Of a stretch of 64,000 bases of DNA, positions 53,690 through 63,901 are shown piece by piece. The stretch is from Ketobacter sp036337295 (GTDB lineage: Bacteria; Pseudomonadota; Gammaproteobacteria; Pseudomonadales; Ketobacteraceae). The translations under genes were made by a program, and so were the position numbers. The stretch is from the NCBI GenBank assembly GCA_036337295.1, contig JAYZEN010000001.1, forward strand, positions 1,054,001-1,118,000. The letters run 5' to 3'. Below the pieces are notes generated by a model. The model made no database searches, was not told where the DNA came from, and saw only the letters and a program-made list of their open reading frames with translations. Position 1 is the first letter of the stretch. Every line of letters begins with the position of its first letter.

Positions 53690-55543
53690 TCACTTATCCG
53701 CAGCTTTGGCTTCCTGCTTTTTCTCTTCAATTTTTTCCACCACCCGTTCCACTTTCACCAGCGCTACAATGCGAGAGCCAGGGGTAACCTGCTCCCGGGT
53801 GGGCGCACCGGACAGGATGGCCAGTTGTTTGCGCGGGTCCAGCACAAACATCGGGATCGCCTTGCTGCCGTATTTCTCCAGGTAATCCTCGAGGGTGAAT
53901 TCTTCGCTGATATTGGTAGTACGCATCTCCGCGCCCTGGGCCACCAGACTCGCCAGCTTGCTGTAGGTGGCATCCTCCGAGAACAGCGCGATGCCGGACA
54001 GCTCCTCGGACACGGTCTCCCGTTCGCTCTTGCGCAGACTGGCTTGCGTGGGCAACGCGTACACCCGCTTCTTGCCAAACTCACGGGTATAGCGTTGTAC
54101 TGCCAGCAGGTTCAGGTCGTCGTTCTGGGACAAACCCAGCATGCGACCAATGCCCACCAGATCCAGTTCTTTTTCCGCCAGTCGGGACACCGGGTTGCCA
54201 TGGAACGTCTTCAGACCGTCCATGCGGGCCTGACGCACGTTGTTGCGATAGCTGTCCGCCAGCATCACATCAAAGCCCAGCTTTTTCAGCTCCTTGGCAA
54301 TAGTGCGCGAGACCTGGTTGGCGCCGATGAACAGCAGGCCACGGGGGGCCTGTTCCACCACACCCAGCCAGGTGGCCAGGGGCTTGGCGGTGAGGCTCTG
54401 GAACACCACGGTGCCGATGATCACCACGAAGGTGAGGGCCACCAGCAGATCCGCATTCTCAAAGCCCAGCTGGGACAGGCGCAATGCGAACAGCGCCGAC
54501 ACCGCTGCGGCGATGATGCCGCGGGGTCCGATCCAGGCTATCAGGGTTTTCTCCTGCCAGGTGATGGAAGTACCCAGGGTGGCGCTGATGATTTTCAGGG
54601 GGCGGGCGACAAAGTGGATAAAACCGAGGATGGCCAGGGCCTGCCAGCTCAACACCGCCAGGTCATCCAGGTTGACCCGCGCCGCCAGAATAATGAACAG
54701 GCCGGAAATCAGCAGGATGCTCAGGCTTTCCTTGAAGTCGAGAATGTTTTCGGTTTCCACCCCGCGCATGTTGGCCAGCCAGATGCCCATCATGGTCACG
54801 GCCAGCAGCCCGGATTCATGCTCCAGGGTATCGGACAAGGCAAACACCGCTAACACGGAAATCAGCACAAACACATTGTGCAGGTAGTTGGGAATCACAT
54901 CGTTGCGCAGCAGCCAGCCGCAGATATAACCGGCTCCACAGCCCAACGCGCTGCCAATTGCCAGGATCTTGAAAAACACCAGCATCACCGCCAGCCATTC
55001 ATTGCCACCGGTGGATTCCGCCACGATGAAATTGAACACCAGTACCGCCAGCAGCGCCCCCAGCGGGTCAATCAGGATGCTTTCCCAGCGCAGAATATTG
55101 GTGATGCGGGCATTGGGGCGCACCGAGCGCAACATGGGCACAATCACCGTGGGACCGGTGACCACCACCAGCGCGCCGAACAGCAGGGAAAGATGCCAGT
55201 CCATCTCCAGCAACCAACTGGTGAACACCGAAATGCTCACCCAGCTGGCCACCAGACCAAAGCTGAGGATACGCCACACCACCGATTCCATGCCCTGGAT
55301 TTCCTTGAACTTCAGGGTCAGGCTGCCTTCAAACAGAATGATGGCAACCGCCATGGACACCAGTGGAAACAGCATGTCGCCGAACATCATGTCCGGATTC
55401 AGCCAGCCGGCCACCGGCCCCACCACAATGCCGGTCAGCAGCAAAAACAAAATGGCCGGTAACCGCAGCCGCCACGCCACCCACTGACACACCAGCCCCA
55501 GCAGGCCGACCATGGCAAAGCTCAGAATAAAATTGGATTCCAC
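53690..55543 (-). CDS. Cation:proton antiporter with RCK domain (CPA type)
   Basis: 617 residues. Residues 1-390 carry 12 or so membrane helices with the Na+/H+ exchanger pattern (LPAILFLLLTGIVVGPVAGW, FEGSLTLKFKEIQG, GIIAAAVSALFALRL). Residues about 395-520 form a TrkA-N/RCK-like nucleotide domain (RGLLFIGANQVSRTIAKELKKLGFDVMLAD); the usual GxGxxG is replaced by GANQVS, so NAD binding may be altered. The C-terminal 90 residues are charged. The gene lies 77 bases behind the giant ATPase gene, on the same strand, but the gap argues for its own control. Confidence 0.9.
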   Translation of the reverse strand: MESNFILSFAMVGLLGLVCQWVAWRLRLPAILFLLLTGIVVGPVAGWLNPDMMFGDMLFPLVSMAVAIILFEGSLTLKFKEIQGMESVVWRILSFGLVASWVSISVFTSWLLEMDWHLSLLFGALVVVTGPTVIVPMLRSVRPNARITNILRWESILIDPLGALLAVLVFNFIVAESTGGNEWLAVMLVFFKILAIGSALGCGAGYICGWLLRNDVIPNYLHNVFVLISVLAVFALSDTLEHESGLLAVTMMGIWLANMRGVETENILDFKESLSILLISGLFIILAARVNLDDLAVLSWQALAILGFIHFVARPLKIISATLGTSITWQEKTLIAWIGPRGIIAAAVSALFALRLSQLGFENADLLVALTFVVIIGTVVFQSLTAKPLATWLGVVEQAPRGLLFIGANQVSRTIAKELKKLGFDVMLADSYRNNVRQARMDGLKTFHGNPVSRLAEKELDLVGIGRMLGLSQNDDLNLLAVQRYTREFGKKRVYALPTQASLRKSERETVSEELSGIALFSEDATYSKLASLVAQGAEMRTTNISEEFTLEDYLEKYGSKAIPMFVLDPRKQLAILSGAPTREQVTPGSRIVALVKVERVVEKIEEKKQEAKAADK

Positions 55544-55620
55544 CCGGACTCTCTCGTCACCTGGTTAATGAATACACCTGCATTGCACTCTACTGGAAAG
55601 CAGTCGCCAGCTCCAGAGCA

Positions 55621-58600
55621 CTATTCCCCCGGCCCCGCAGTGTTGCAGCTACCGCCTCGGGTGGTATGCTTCAACCGCAACATGCTGGCTTCCAGCGTGC
55701 GCAATTGTTCCAGTATGGCACCCATTTTGTGATGGGTCTTGAGATCCAGGTCGATTTTGCCGTCCATGGCCTTCACCAGGGGAAAGATGCTGCCTTCCAG
55801 GGTGGAGACCAACCCCTGCAGCAACAGGTCGATGCCCGGCACCGGCTGATTGACCACCTCCACGTGGGTGGTCATGTTGGCCATGGCATCGGCGATGGAC
55901 TGCAGGGATTGCTGCAAGCCTTCATTATTGGCGGCGGCAGGCAATTCCGAACGGGCTGACAGGGCCGTGACCGCTTTTTCAATGCCCTGGGACATGGCAT
56001 TCAACTGCGACACCACCCGCACACCCACATCCGCGTCGTCGCCACCGATCTGCTTCAGGCGACGGAATTCCTGTTTGATGGCCTCCCAACGTTGCGCTTC
56101 ATCTTCTGTCAGCACTGCGCGCAGCTCTTTCAACTTGAGCAGGTTGGCCTCCGTTCCCGTGGTCAGCAACTGCGCCTCACCCAGATAATGATCGTGGAGC
56201 AGTGCCTCCAGCTCATCGGCGGTCATCACCGGCGTCACCTTCTCTGCCAGTTTGTTCATATTGCGGTAACTGCCCTGCAACTTGAACGGTGGTTCAGTGC
56301 GAAAGCGTTCATCCTGGGCAGCGGATTCGATGTATTGCTGATTCACTTTCAGCACCACTGCCTGCACCAGGAACAACTTCTTCAGGGTCTCAACGATTTC
56401 GCGGCTCTCGGCGGCGGAGTAGGGATGCTTGAATTCGGATTCATTCACCGCCCGGCCCTTGGCCATATCCACAAACAGATAGAAGTCCGCCATGTCGCGG
56501 GTGGCCAACGGCGCCAGCACCGGATTGGAGGTCATGCTGTTTTCAATGTAGCTGAGGGCGAACACCTCTTCGGTGCCGCTCAACACGTCACCCAGGTTAT
56601 AGATGTCAGCCCGGTTGGCCAGCATGTCCGGAATCTTGAACAGCTCGCCGCTCTCTGTGTAAGGGTTCCCCGCCATCACCACACAGAATTTTTTACCGCG
56701 CATGTCGTAGGTTTTGGTTTGCCCTTTCCACACACCCTCGATGCGCCGGGTTCCGTCACAGAGGGAAATGAATTTTTGCAGGAACTCGGGATTGGTGTGC
56801 TGGATATCGTCCAGATACAACATCACGTTGTTACCCATTTCCAGACCCAGATTCAGCTTTTCCAATTCCTGGCGGGAGGTTGCGTTGGGCGCCTGTTGCG
56901 GATCAAGGGAATCCACCTCATGCCCTAACGACGGACAGTTGATCTTCATAAAGATCAGGCCCAGACGATTGGCTACGTATTCCATTAACGTGGTTTTACC
57001 GTAACCGGGGGGCGAGATCATCATCAACAGGCCCATCAAGTCAGAACGTTTTTTATCGCCCACCGTCCCCATCTGCTTGGCCAGGTTATCACCGATCAAC
57101 GGCAAATAGGATTGATTGATGAGTTTGTTGCGCACAAACGAGGACAACGGCCGCGCCTTGAATTGATCCAGACGTAAACGTTTTTTCTCGGTCTCCACAG
57201 CCTGGTGGCGCTGGGTTTGATATTGCTGGTAAGCCGGCACCACCACCGTCTGGTGCTGCTCCATGCGCAACAGGAATTCATCCAGTCGCATTGTCAGGCT
57301 GCCGTGTTCAATAGTGGCATGGGACGACAGCAAACCCTCCACCGTTAATTCCAGATTCAGCTCGCGGGCTTTCCAGGCCAGGCGACCGTCCACCAGAATG
57401 CGGGCCACCGCCTCAGGGATGAAGGCGTGGAGGGATTGATCCTCCTGCTGGTGCAACCAGGCGCTGAGCCAGCCTTCCACATAACGCCAGGCCTTGCCCG
57501 GCGTTCCCTGCAAGGCGCGGATATTGTCCTCAAACACCGACTGGGCATTGGCTTGTTTCAACGCCCGCTGCAGCTTTTCCATCAACGTCTGGCTGGCCCG
57601 GGTCACGGAGAATTCCAACATCGGTTTTGCCAGCTCCAGGATCAGGTAACGGGCGCTACGCTGGGCAAACGACACCGCCCCCGCGACACCCTGCTGTTGC
57701 AGGAAATCCTGCAGCTGCTCACCAACCTCCAGCCACAACTCGTTGAAGGCCCGATCGCTGCCAAACAGGCTGGACATCTGCACGGCAGACTGGGCCCGCA
57801 TGGGCCACTGTTTCTGCTCATCCTGGTCCTGGGTTTGCGCCCAGTACAGCGTGGCCCAGGCCCGCGCCAAAGGATCAAAGCGCAACAGATCCGCCAACTC
57901 ATACTGGGGCAACAGGCGTTCCAGGATCAGCGCCGCATCATGGTCGTGGATGCCCCGCTCATAGCCCTCTTTATAACGGGGTTCGGCGTACTGGCGCAGT
58001 AGCTCCATCAGCGCTTCCCGCTGGTTGCGCGCCTGCATCAATTGTGTGATGGAGAGCGCTTCCTGATTGCGTTCCGCTGCCCGCAACACCGAGTAAGCCA
58101 GGTATTCCGCCCGACTGACCTGCTCGGACTCCGAAGCCATCGCCATATTCCAATACGCCTGGGTGCCCTGCAGTCCTTCGATGCCACAGGCTTCATAAAA
58201 ATCCGTGCCCGACAGATGAAAATACAATTCCTCACCCCGGGGCAGCAGGGTCAAATCCAGATCCTGGGTGTTGACGCTGAAACGATGGCGCGGCCCCAGC
58301 TTGATGACCTTGCCGTCGTCCTCATAAATATCGGATTTATCCCGCAGGGAGCGCACCGCCTGATCTTTCACCCCTTTTAACTGGGCGTCCACATCATCGG
58401 CTTTGACCGCATCATCCAGTTCACGCAATTGCTGTGACAACTGTTTGAGCTTGTTCAGCAGCGGATCGGAACTGAAGAAGGTGTTCAACTCCTCTTCGGT
58501 CTTGAACTTCTGGCTGCGTTTGCGGACACCGTCGACGATGCGCTTGGCCGCATCATGCAGGGTTTGCGCCCGGCGTTGCTGCTCATCCAACAGACCCTGC

Positions 58601-60918
58601 TTGTGGGATTCAAAGGATTCAAAAATCTCTTCCCGCTTTTCCAGGATGTCCGCCAGGAACTCATCGTACTCCCCAAACTGACTTTCCAGCTCCTGCAACT
58701 GGTTCATCAGTTTGGCCAGTTGCTCGTCACAGCGATCCGGCGAGGTGGACAGGCTCAGGCCGCTGGTCATGCTCTGGGACAACAGTTTGAACTGGGCGGA
58801 AAACTGGGCCAGGGCCTCGTTGTAGCCCAGGCTCTTCAGTTTGTTCTGGGTGCGGGCACGGGCCTGGTTCAAATGGGCAAACAGGGTGGAGATGCGTTCG
58901 ATGATGGCGGTGCGGACGGTGGCCTCCGCCGCGGTAATGGCGCTGACGGTTTCGGTGAGGGCATCCAGGCCGTCACTGAGGGCCGCCAGTTTCACCAGCA
59001 ATGGTGCCAGCTCGGATTTGATGTCTGTGTCTGCCACCTGCTTTTCCAGGTGTTCCAGATCATCGTAGAACGGCTGCAGGGATTGCTCCACCGCCAGAAA
59101 ATCAATGGTGCGCTCTGCGATGGCGTCCTGCTGCTGCTCCAATTCGCCATCCAGTTCCCGAATGCGTTCCTGGTTGATGTAGCGGTAGTCCAGAATGGTC
59201 AGCAGGTGGCCCCGCAGCTTGCGGATGTCCAGCATGGCATTCATGAAAGGCTGAGGTGTGGTCCAGGCGTCCGGCTGCATCCGTTTGATCAGCGCCGCCA
59301 CGGATTGCTCGGCATCCTGCAACGCTTTCTGGGAACTCTTGCGGATGCTCTGCACTTTCTCATATTCATCCAGCACCAGCTCGCCGGACTCAATAATGGC
59401 CTTCAGGATGTCATGGGTCTCCGCCAGGGAGGCGTCCGACAACCAGTAATACTGATCAAACAGGCGGGAGGCGTATTTGCACAATTCGTGATAATGGGCC
59501 GACGCTGCATTGGGGCTGCGGATCAGCTGCACCACACTGAACAAATCTGAAATGCCCCGCACCAGTTCCGCGTTACCAATCCGGCCGTAAAAACTCTGGG
59601 ATTGTTGCGCCTGGCTGGCGTGAACGTCACTGAAAAACGGCGACTGCCAGATTTGCATGGGGTGCACACGGGTGGGTTCCTCATCCGCCGAGAACACCAC
59701 CATGCGGCCATCTTCAAACAGGCCGTAGCCATGGCCATAGACCGGATTGCGCAGGGCCTTCTCGATCATATTGTAAGGATACAGGGCCACCACACCGGTT
59801 TCCGCCTGGTAGTGCACGTACAGCACATCCTCGCCGTTGGGGGAACGAATGGCACGGCGGAAGCGCAGGCCCTGATGCGGCTCATCAAAGGTTTTGTATT
59901 CCCCGGTTTGCAGGTAATAACCACCGGGAAACACAATACCGTGATCCTCCGGCAACTGTTGGCAACTGTCGCCGATGGCGTCAATGCGCACCACAGATTC
60001 GTTCAGGCGATTGAACACCAGATGGCGCCAGCGCTCTTCCTGGTAGGGTTTGATGCGCAACAGAATCAGCTGGCCGATCTCAGCAAACAGGAAATCCGCG
60101 TCATCCAGGGATTGATTGGGATCGTCCACCGGCTCCGCATAGATGCCTTTGCCACTGCGGGTGTTGTTTTCCACCTTGATAGTCAGGTCGCCGGCGATGG
60201 TATCCACGAATAGGGTATCGAGGATATTCACATGGGGATGGCGACCGTCGACGATGGCTTCCCGATCCACCTCACGCCATTGGAAATCCCACGCCGGCGG
60301 CAACTCGATGTCGCGCTCACCGCGGTTATCAATGTACTCAATCTGTGAACCGTCCGCCGATACCGACCAGCGAAAAACGCGAATATCCGTCAACCGCTCG
60401 CCGATCTGGAACGCCGCCAGCAGGCGCCCCTCCTTGACCCGTAACTGGGTCAGCGATGTATTCTTGTAATAGGTATACAACTCATTGAAATCGGACTGAA
60501 ACCGGGCATCCCCCAGAAACGTGTTCTGGGCAGCCACCGACTCCATGTCCAGCGCGTCTTCCCCTTCCACCAATCGATAGAGGGAAAACACATCCGCCAC
60601 CGAGGTAGTTTGTTTGAGTCCGATAAAGACGTTGTAGCCAAACAGCAGGTAATCCCCCACCCGCACAATATCCCGGGCCAAGCAGTTGTTATCGGTGCGC
60701 ACCCGGGTGCGGCCGATGATGTTCAACTCGGTGGAACCGAATTCCTGCAAGCGCGCCTGATTGAGCTGGTTGGCCAGGGCTTCCAGACGGTTACCCTGGT
60801 CCGCCAGGCGCTTGCGAATGACTTCGTAGGCGGTGCCCTGGGCCACCGCCGATTCAACCTGTTTCGTGCCTTGTTTCATACCTTGTGTGGCGCTTGCTGC
60901 CTGACTCACGTCTGTCAC
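55621..60918 (-). CDS. Giant AAA ATPase of the DUF3686 type
   Basis: 1765 residues. The N-terminal 480 residues are beta-rich and match the DUF3686 region of predicted 'DNA repair ATPases' (IIGRTRVRTDNNCLARDIVRVGDYLLFGYNVF). A coiled-coil middle part follows (about 570-870, with many Gln and Glu). The C-terminal AAA domain has Walker A in PPGYGKTTLM (about residue 1303) and Walker B in VMLYLDDIQHTNPEF (about 1365). The DNA-repair name is a database label without evidence in this protein. It sits 15 bases behind the flotillin gene, and its function is probably tied to membrane maintenance. It starts at a GTG preceded by AGGGA. Its role is inferred from genome context. Confidence 0.86.
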   Translation of the reverse strand: MTDVSQAASATQGMKQGTKQVESAVAQGTAYEVIRKRLADQGNRLEALANQLNQARLQEFGSTELNIIGRTRVRTDNNCLARDIVRVGDYLLFGYNVFIGLKQTTSVADVFSLYRLVEGEDALDMESVAAQNTFLGDARFQSDFNELYTYYKNTSLTQLRVKEGRLLAAFQIGERLTDIRVFRWSVSADGSQIEYIDNRGERDIELPPAWDFQWREVDREAIVDGRHPHVNILDTLFVDTIAGDLTIKVENNTRSGKGIYAEPVDDPNQSLDDADFLFAEIGQLILLRIKPYQEERWRHLVFNRLNESVVRIDAIGDSCQQLPEDHGIVFPGGYYLQTGEYKTFDEPHQGLRFRRAIRSPNGEDVLYVHYQAETGVVALYPYNMIEKALRNPVYGHGYGLFEDGRMVVFSADEEPTRVHPMQIWQSPFFSDVHASQAQQSQSFYGRIGNAELVRGISDLFSVVQLIRSPNAASAHYHELCKYASRLFDQYYWLSDASLAETHDILKAIIESGELVLDEYEKVQSIRKSSQKALQDAEQSVAALIKRMQPDAWTTPQPFMNAMLDIRKLRGHLLTILDYRYINQERIRELDGELEQQQDAIAERTIDFLAVEQSLQPFYDDLEHLEKQVADTDIKSELAPLLVKLAALSDGLDALTETVSAITAAEATVRTAIIERISTLFAHLNQARARTQNKLKSLGYNEALAQFSAQFKLLSQSMTSGLSLSTSPDRCDEQLAKLMNQLQELESQFGEYDEFLADILEKREEIFESFESHKQGLLDEQQRRAQTLHDAAKRIVDGVRKRSQKFKTEEELNTFFSSDPLLNKLKQLSQQLRELDDAVKADDVDAQLKGVKDQAVRSLRDKSDIYEDDGKVIKLGPRHRFSVNTQDLDLTLLPRGEELYFHLSGTDFYEACGIEGLQGTQAYWNMAMASESEQVSRAEYLAYSVLRAAERNQEALSITQLMQARNQREALMELLRQYAEPRYKEGYERGIHDHDAALILERLLPQYELADLLRFDPLARAWATLYWAQTQDQDEQKQWPMRAQSAVQMSSLFGSDRAFNELWLEVGEQLQDFLQQQGVAGAVSFAQRSARYLILELAKPMLEFSVTRASQTLMEKLQRALKQANAQSVFEDNIRALQGTPGKAWRYVEGWLSAWLHQQEDQSLHAFIPEAVARILVDGRLAWKARELNLELTVEGLLSSHATIEHGSLTMRLDEFLLRMEQHQTVVVPAYQQYQTQRHQAVETEKKRLRLDQFKARPLSSFVRNKLINQSYLPLIGDNLAKQMGTVGDKKRSDLMGLLMMISPPGYGKTTLMEYVANRLGLIFMKINCPSLGHEVDSLDPQQAPNATSRQELEKLNLGLEMGNNVMLYLDDIQHTNPEFLQKFISLCDGTRRIEGVWKGQTKTYDMRGKKFCVVMAGNPYTESGELFKIPDMLANRADIYNLGDVLSGTEEVFALSYIENSMTSNPVLAPLATRDMADFYLFVDMAKGRAVNESEFKHPYSAAESREIVETLKKLFLVQAVVLKVNQQYIESAAQDERFRTEPPFKLQGSYRNMNKLAEKVTPVMTADELEALLHDHYLGEAQLLTTGTEANLLKLKELRAVLTEDEAQRWEAIKQEFRRLKQIGGDDADVGVRVVSQLNAMSQGIEKAVTALSARSELPAAANNEGLQQSLQSIADAMANMTTHVEVVNQPVPGIDLLLQGLVSTLEGSIFPLVKAMDGKIDLDLKTHHKMGAILEQLRTLEASMLRLKHTTRGGSCNTAGPGE

Positions 60919-60933
60919 TGACCGTCCCTGCCT

Positions 60934-63009
60934 TTATGCTTCTTTGGAGGAATCCGCTTCAACGGCTTTTTCGTCACCACCCAGATTGATCAGCTTGTTC
61001 AACGCCTGCTGAATCATGGGGCTCTTACCGGTGACCGCATTGATGGCATTGCCCACCGACAGAGCTTTGGCAAAGCTGTTGAAGTAATCGCCTTCACCGC
61101 CCACGATTTCGATCTTCGCTTTCTCCAGGGCCGCCGACAGCACTTCCGCCTGATCTTTGGCGATGTCCTTATTGGCTTCGATGGTGGCCATGACTTCCTG
61201 GAACGCCAGATCCAGGCGCATGCGCAATTCTTCAAAGTCACGGGCTTCCGGACTCATATTGTTCATGGCTTCGAACTTGTCGGTGAGGCCTTCCGCTTCA
61301 GCACGTGCCTTCTCACGGATAACCTGCGCAGTGGCCAGGCCTTTCTCACGCTCCGCCACCGCAGCGGCACGGCCGATGGCCTCATCTCCACTGGCCTGCG
61401 CAGTCAGTTTGCCTTCCATGATGGCCACGTCTGCCATACCGATTTCTTTCTCACCACGGGCCTTGGCCTGCAGTTTTTCTTCCAGCACCCGGGCATCCGC
61501 CAGGCCCTGTTTCTCATTGGCCGCAGCCTGCTCTTCAATAACGCGGGCCTGGGCGATACCCTGCGCCTGATCGGCGTTGGCTTTGGCCACGCCTTCTTTC
61601 TCCAGCGCCACCGCTTTGGCTTCCTGCACGCGGGCCTGGGCCAGACCCATGGCCGCTTCTTCCGCCTGGGTGCCTTCGGCACGCTTGATCTGGGCCTCCG
61701 CCTGCTTGGCCGCCGCTTCCAGTTCCGCCTGGGCAATCACATTGATCTCCTTCGCCCGGTGGTTGGCCATCATCTCTTCGGCTTCCGCTTTCTTCACCTG
61801 CTTCACCAGGTCTTCCTGGGCGTCGGCTTCCGCATCCAGCACTTTCACCTGCTTCAGACGTTCCGCTTCGGAGATCGTGCGTACATCCTTGATGCGCTCT
61901 TCCTCTTCTGCCACCTTCTTCTCAACGGCAATGCGTTCACTGATGGTATTGGCGATGATCTTGCGCTCTTCTTCCAGTGCCTTTTCTTTTTCGATGGTTT
62001 GCAGTTCAACTTCCCGCTCGCGGTTCACCACCTCAAGCTGACGGGCTTTTTCCACTTTCTCATGTTCAATGGCCACCGCACGTTCGCGGTTCTTGCCGGC
62101 GATTTCCACCTGACGCATCTTGTTCTCTTCGGCAATGGCAATGGCCTCTTCCGCCGTGATGCGGGCCGACTCAGACTTCTGGCGTTCCTCTTCCTTGACC
62201 TTGAGGGTTTCCGCTTCCTCACGGGCGCGCAGGCTTTCCACTTCACGCTGCTGACGGGCTTCCGCATCCGCCTGCTGGCGCTCGAGCTCCAGCATGGCCT
62301 CTTTGGTGGTGACGTTCTTACGCTTGATTTCCAGCTCTTCGTCCCGCTCCAGGCGATTGGTTTCCACGTTCTGGGTGGCGGTGACTTCAGTGATGCGGCG
62401 AATACCTTCCGCATCCAGAATATTGTGAGGGTCCAGTGCCGACTTCGGCGTTTGTTCCAGATAATCGATGGCCACGTCTTCCAGCACGTAACCATTCAGG
62501 TCTTCACCGATAACCTCAATAATGCGATCACGGAACTGTATGCGGTTTTCAAACAGCTCCAGGAACTCCATTTTCTTACCCACGGTTTTCAGGGCTTCGG
62601 AGAACTTGGCGTTGAACAGTTCGTTCACCGCATCTTTGTTGGAGGCACGTTCCACGCCGACAGCTTTCGCCACTTTCAACACGTCTTGCGCGGTTTCATT
62701 CACCCGCAGATAGAAGGCCACGTTAATGTCGGCCCGCAGATTGTCGCGACAGATCAAACCATCCTTACCCCGGCGATCAATCTCCAGGGTGATGACGGAA
62801 ATTTTCATGATCTCCTTTTTGTGGATTACCGGCAGCACCATAGCGCCAGTGAAATATACCTTCGGGGTTGGTGACGTGTCATTTACGATCAATGCATTAC
62901 CTTGATCAACCTTAAAATAAAAGGCTTTAATCAGGGCCAGCGTTCCTACAATCAAAAAGACTATAACTCCCAGCACTGCAAGGCCAAGTAACACTAATTC
63001 AAAATCCAT
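60934..63009 (-). CDS. Flotillin/YqiK-like membrane scaffold
   Basis: 691 residues; E. coli YqiK is shorter. A single N-terminal helix (LVLLGLAVLGVIVFLIVGTLALI) anchors it, followed by the SPFH/Band 7 domain (about 35-220, VINDTSPTPKVYFTGAMVLPVI). A very long coiled coil (about 230-600) rich in Ala and Glu and with repeats such as EGVAKANADQAQGIAQARV follows. Flotillins oligomerise into membrane microdomains that resist or sense envelope stress. It is 38 bases behind the YqiJ-like gene. The extra coiled-coil length compared with E. coli is notable. Confidence 0.92.
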   Translation of the reverse strand: MDFELVLLGLAVLGVIVFLIVGTLALIKAFYFKVDQGNALIVNDTSPTPKVYFTGAMVLPVIHKKEIMKISVITLEIDRRGKDGLICRDNLRADINVAFYLRVNETAQDVLKVAKAVGVERASNKDAVNELFNAKFSEALKTVGKKMEFLELFENRIQFRDRIIEVIGEDLNGYVLEDVAIDYLEQTPKSALDPHNILDAEGIRRITEVTATQNVETNRLERDEELEIKRKNVTTKEAMLELERQQADAEARQQREVESLRAREEAETLKVKEEERQKSESARITAEEAIAIAEENKMRQVEIAGKNRERAVAIEHEKVEKARQLEVVNREREVELQTIEKEKALEEERKIIANTISERIAVEKKVAEEEERIKDVRTISEAERLKQVKVLDAEADAQEDLVKQVKKAEAEEMMANHRAKEINVIAQAELEAAAKQAEAQIKRAEGTQAEEAAMGLAQARVQEAKAVALEKEGVAKANADQAQGIAQARVIEEQAAANEKQGLADARVLEEKLQAKARGEKEIGMADVAIMEGKLTAQASGDEAIGRAAAVAEREKGLATAQVIREKARAEAEGLTDKFEAMNNMSPEARDFEELRMRLDLAFQEVMATIEANKDIAKDQAEVLSAALEKAKIEIVGGEGDYFNSFAKALSVGNAINAVTGKSPMIQQALNKLINLGGDEKAVEADSSKEA

Positions 63010-63046
63010 AGCTTCCGTACCTCTATCTAAAATTTGAGTTTTTCAA

Positions 63047-63697
63047 TTAATCGTTGTGGTTAAATTCATCAGCAGGAACAACCCAATAGGTATTGTTCTC
63101 CGGTTTGTGCTCGATTAGCACTACACTGTCACCCCGCTTCAACTCTTTAGCGGCATCAGCACGAATACGCAGAATCAAACTTGCTCCTTCAAGATCAACA
63201 TTGGCTTCACCAAAGTTCTCATCGACCCGAGTTGAGCGCACCAAACAGGTACGCCCCAACAATACTTTTTCTGGTGGCGGTGCATAAGCTTTTCTAAAAA
63301 ACATCTTTAACGGTTTAATTAATTGCGCGGTAATTGGGATGGAAATCGCTGTTGCGCCAATTATCACCACCGTTCCAACCAAGTAACTCAGCAAAGTACC
63401 AGGCTCCCAGAAGAAGAACAGGTACACAGCGAGGTAACTTAGTACCCATGCGACAAGACTTAAAAGAGTCACCACAACGGTTATCGGGACACCAGTGAGG
63501 CCCAAGGTGACCAGCAATCCGGCCAGGCCTGTTAATCCCTCCAGATCCATATCGGTATCCAGATCCAAGTCCAGATCCAACACATCAATATCCACCATCC
63601 CCAAAATAGCGAAGAGCCAGTAGAGCACCATCACAAAGAGAATTATGGTATAGAAAACAGTAGGATAGTGAAAAATATTAGAAATGAATGCTTCCAT
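63047..63697 (-). CDS. YqiJ-like membrane/OB-fold protein
   Basis: 216 residues. Three membrane helices (about 10-35, 55-95 and 105-125) and a C-terminal OB-fold NfeD-like domain (KVLLGRTCLVRSTRVDENFGEANVDLEG) match YqiJ-type proteins, which partner with YqiK flotillins. Between helix one and two is an unusual acidic repeat with alternating Asp and Leu (VLDLDLDLDTDMDLE), on the periplasmic or cytoplasmic side. The base composition is more AT-rich than in most of the window. The ATG at 63697 has GGGGAT upstream, followed at once by two operator palindromes. It is the first gene of the flotillin operon. Confidence 0.88.
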   Translation of the reverse strand: MEAFISNIFHYPTVFYTIILFVMVLYWLFAILGMVDIDVLDLDLDLDTDMDLEGLTGLAGLLVTLGLTGVPITVVVTLLSLVAWVLSYLAVYLFFFWEPGTLLSYLVGTVVIIGATAISIPITAQLIKPLKMFFRKAYAPPPEKVLLGRTCLVRSTRVDENFGEANVDLEGASLILRIRADAAKELKRGDSVVLIEHKPENNTYWVVPADEFNHND

Positions 63698-63714
63698 TTA
63701 GATCCCCGACAGCA

Positions 63715-63754
63715 GACATATTATGTCAAACTAGACGCTTCGACATAATATGTC
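63715..63754 (-). promoter_or_regulatory. Two palindromic operators at the flotillin-operon promoter
   Basis: GACATATTATGTC (63715-63727) and GACATAATATGTC (63742-63754) are 6-1-6 palindromes, 27 bases apart. On the minus strand the second one includes TTGACA (63751-63756), which pairs with TAGTTT 17 bases further on as a -10-like hexamer. A dimeric repressor or activator is expected to bind. Its identity is unknown. Confidence 0.75.
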
Positions 63755-63831
63755 AAGATTGATGTTGTTATAATCCTGCCTCAAAGAGACGCAACGATAG
63801 CAAGGTTTTATCCGGTTAGACAGATTTGCTT

Positions 63832-63882
63832 GACATGATATGTCAGACAGGTCTAACCTTAACCCTATCGACATAATATGTC
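63832..63882 (+). promoter_or_regulatory. Two palindromic operators at the divergent promoter
   Basis: GACATGATATGTC (63832-63844) and GACATAATATGTC (63870-63882) belong to the same palindrome family as the pair at 63715-63754. The first contains TTGACA (63830-63835), with TAACCT 18 bases on as a possible -10. The second lies directly before the AAGGAG ribosome binding site. Binding would block the rightward gene. Confidence 0.75.
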
Positions 63883-63901
63883 AAAAAGGAGACAAGCAAC
63901 G

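Noticed and set aside
63715..63882. LexA/SOS boxes
   Set aside because: The palindrome does not have the CTGT-N8-ACAG pattern of gammaproteobacterial LexA sites.
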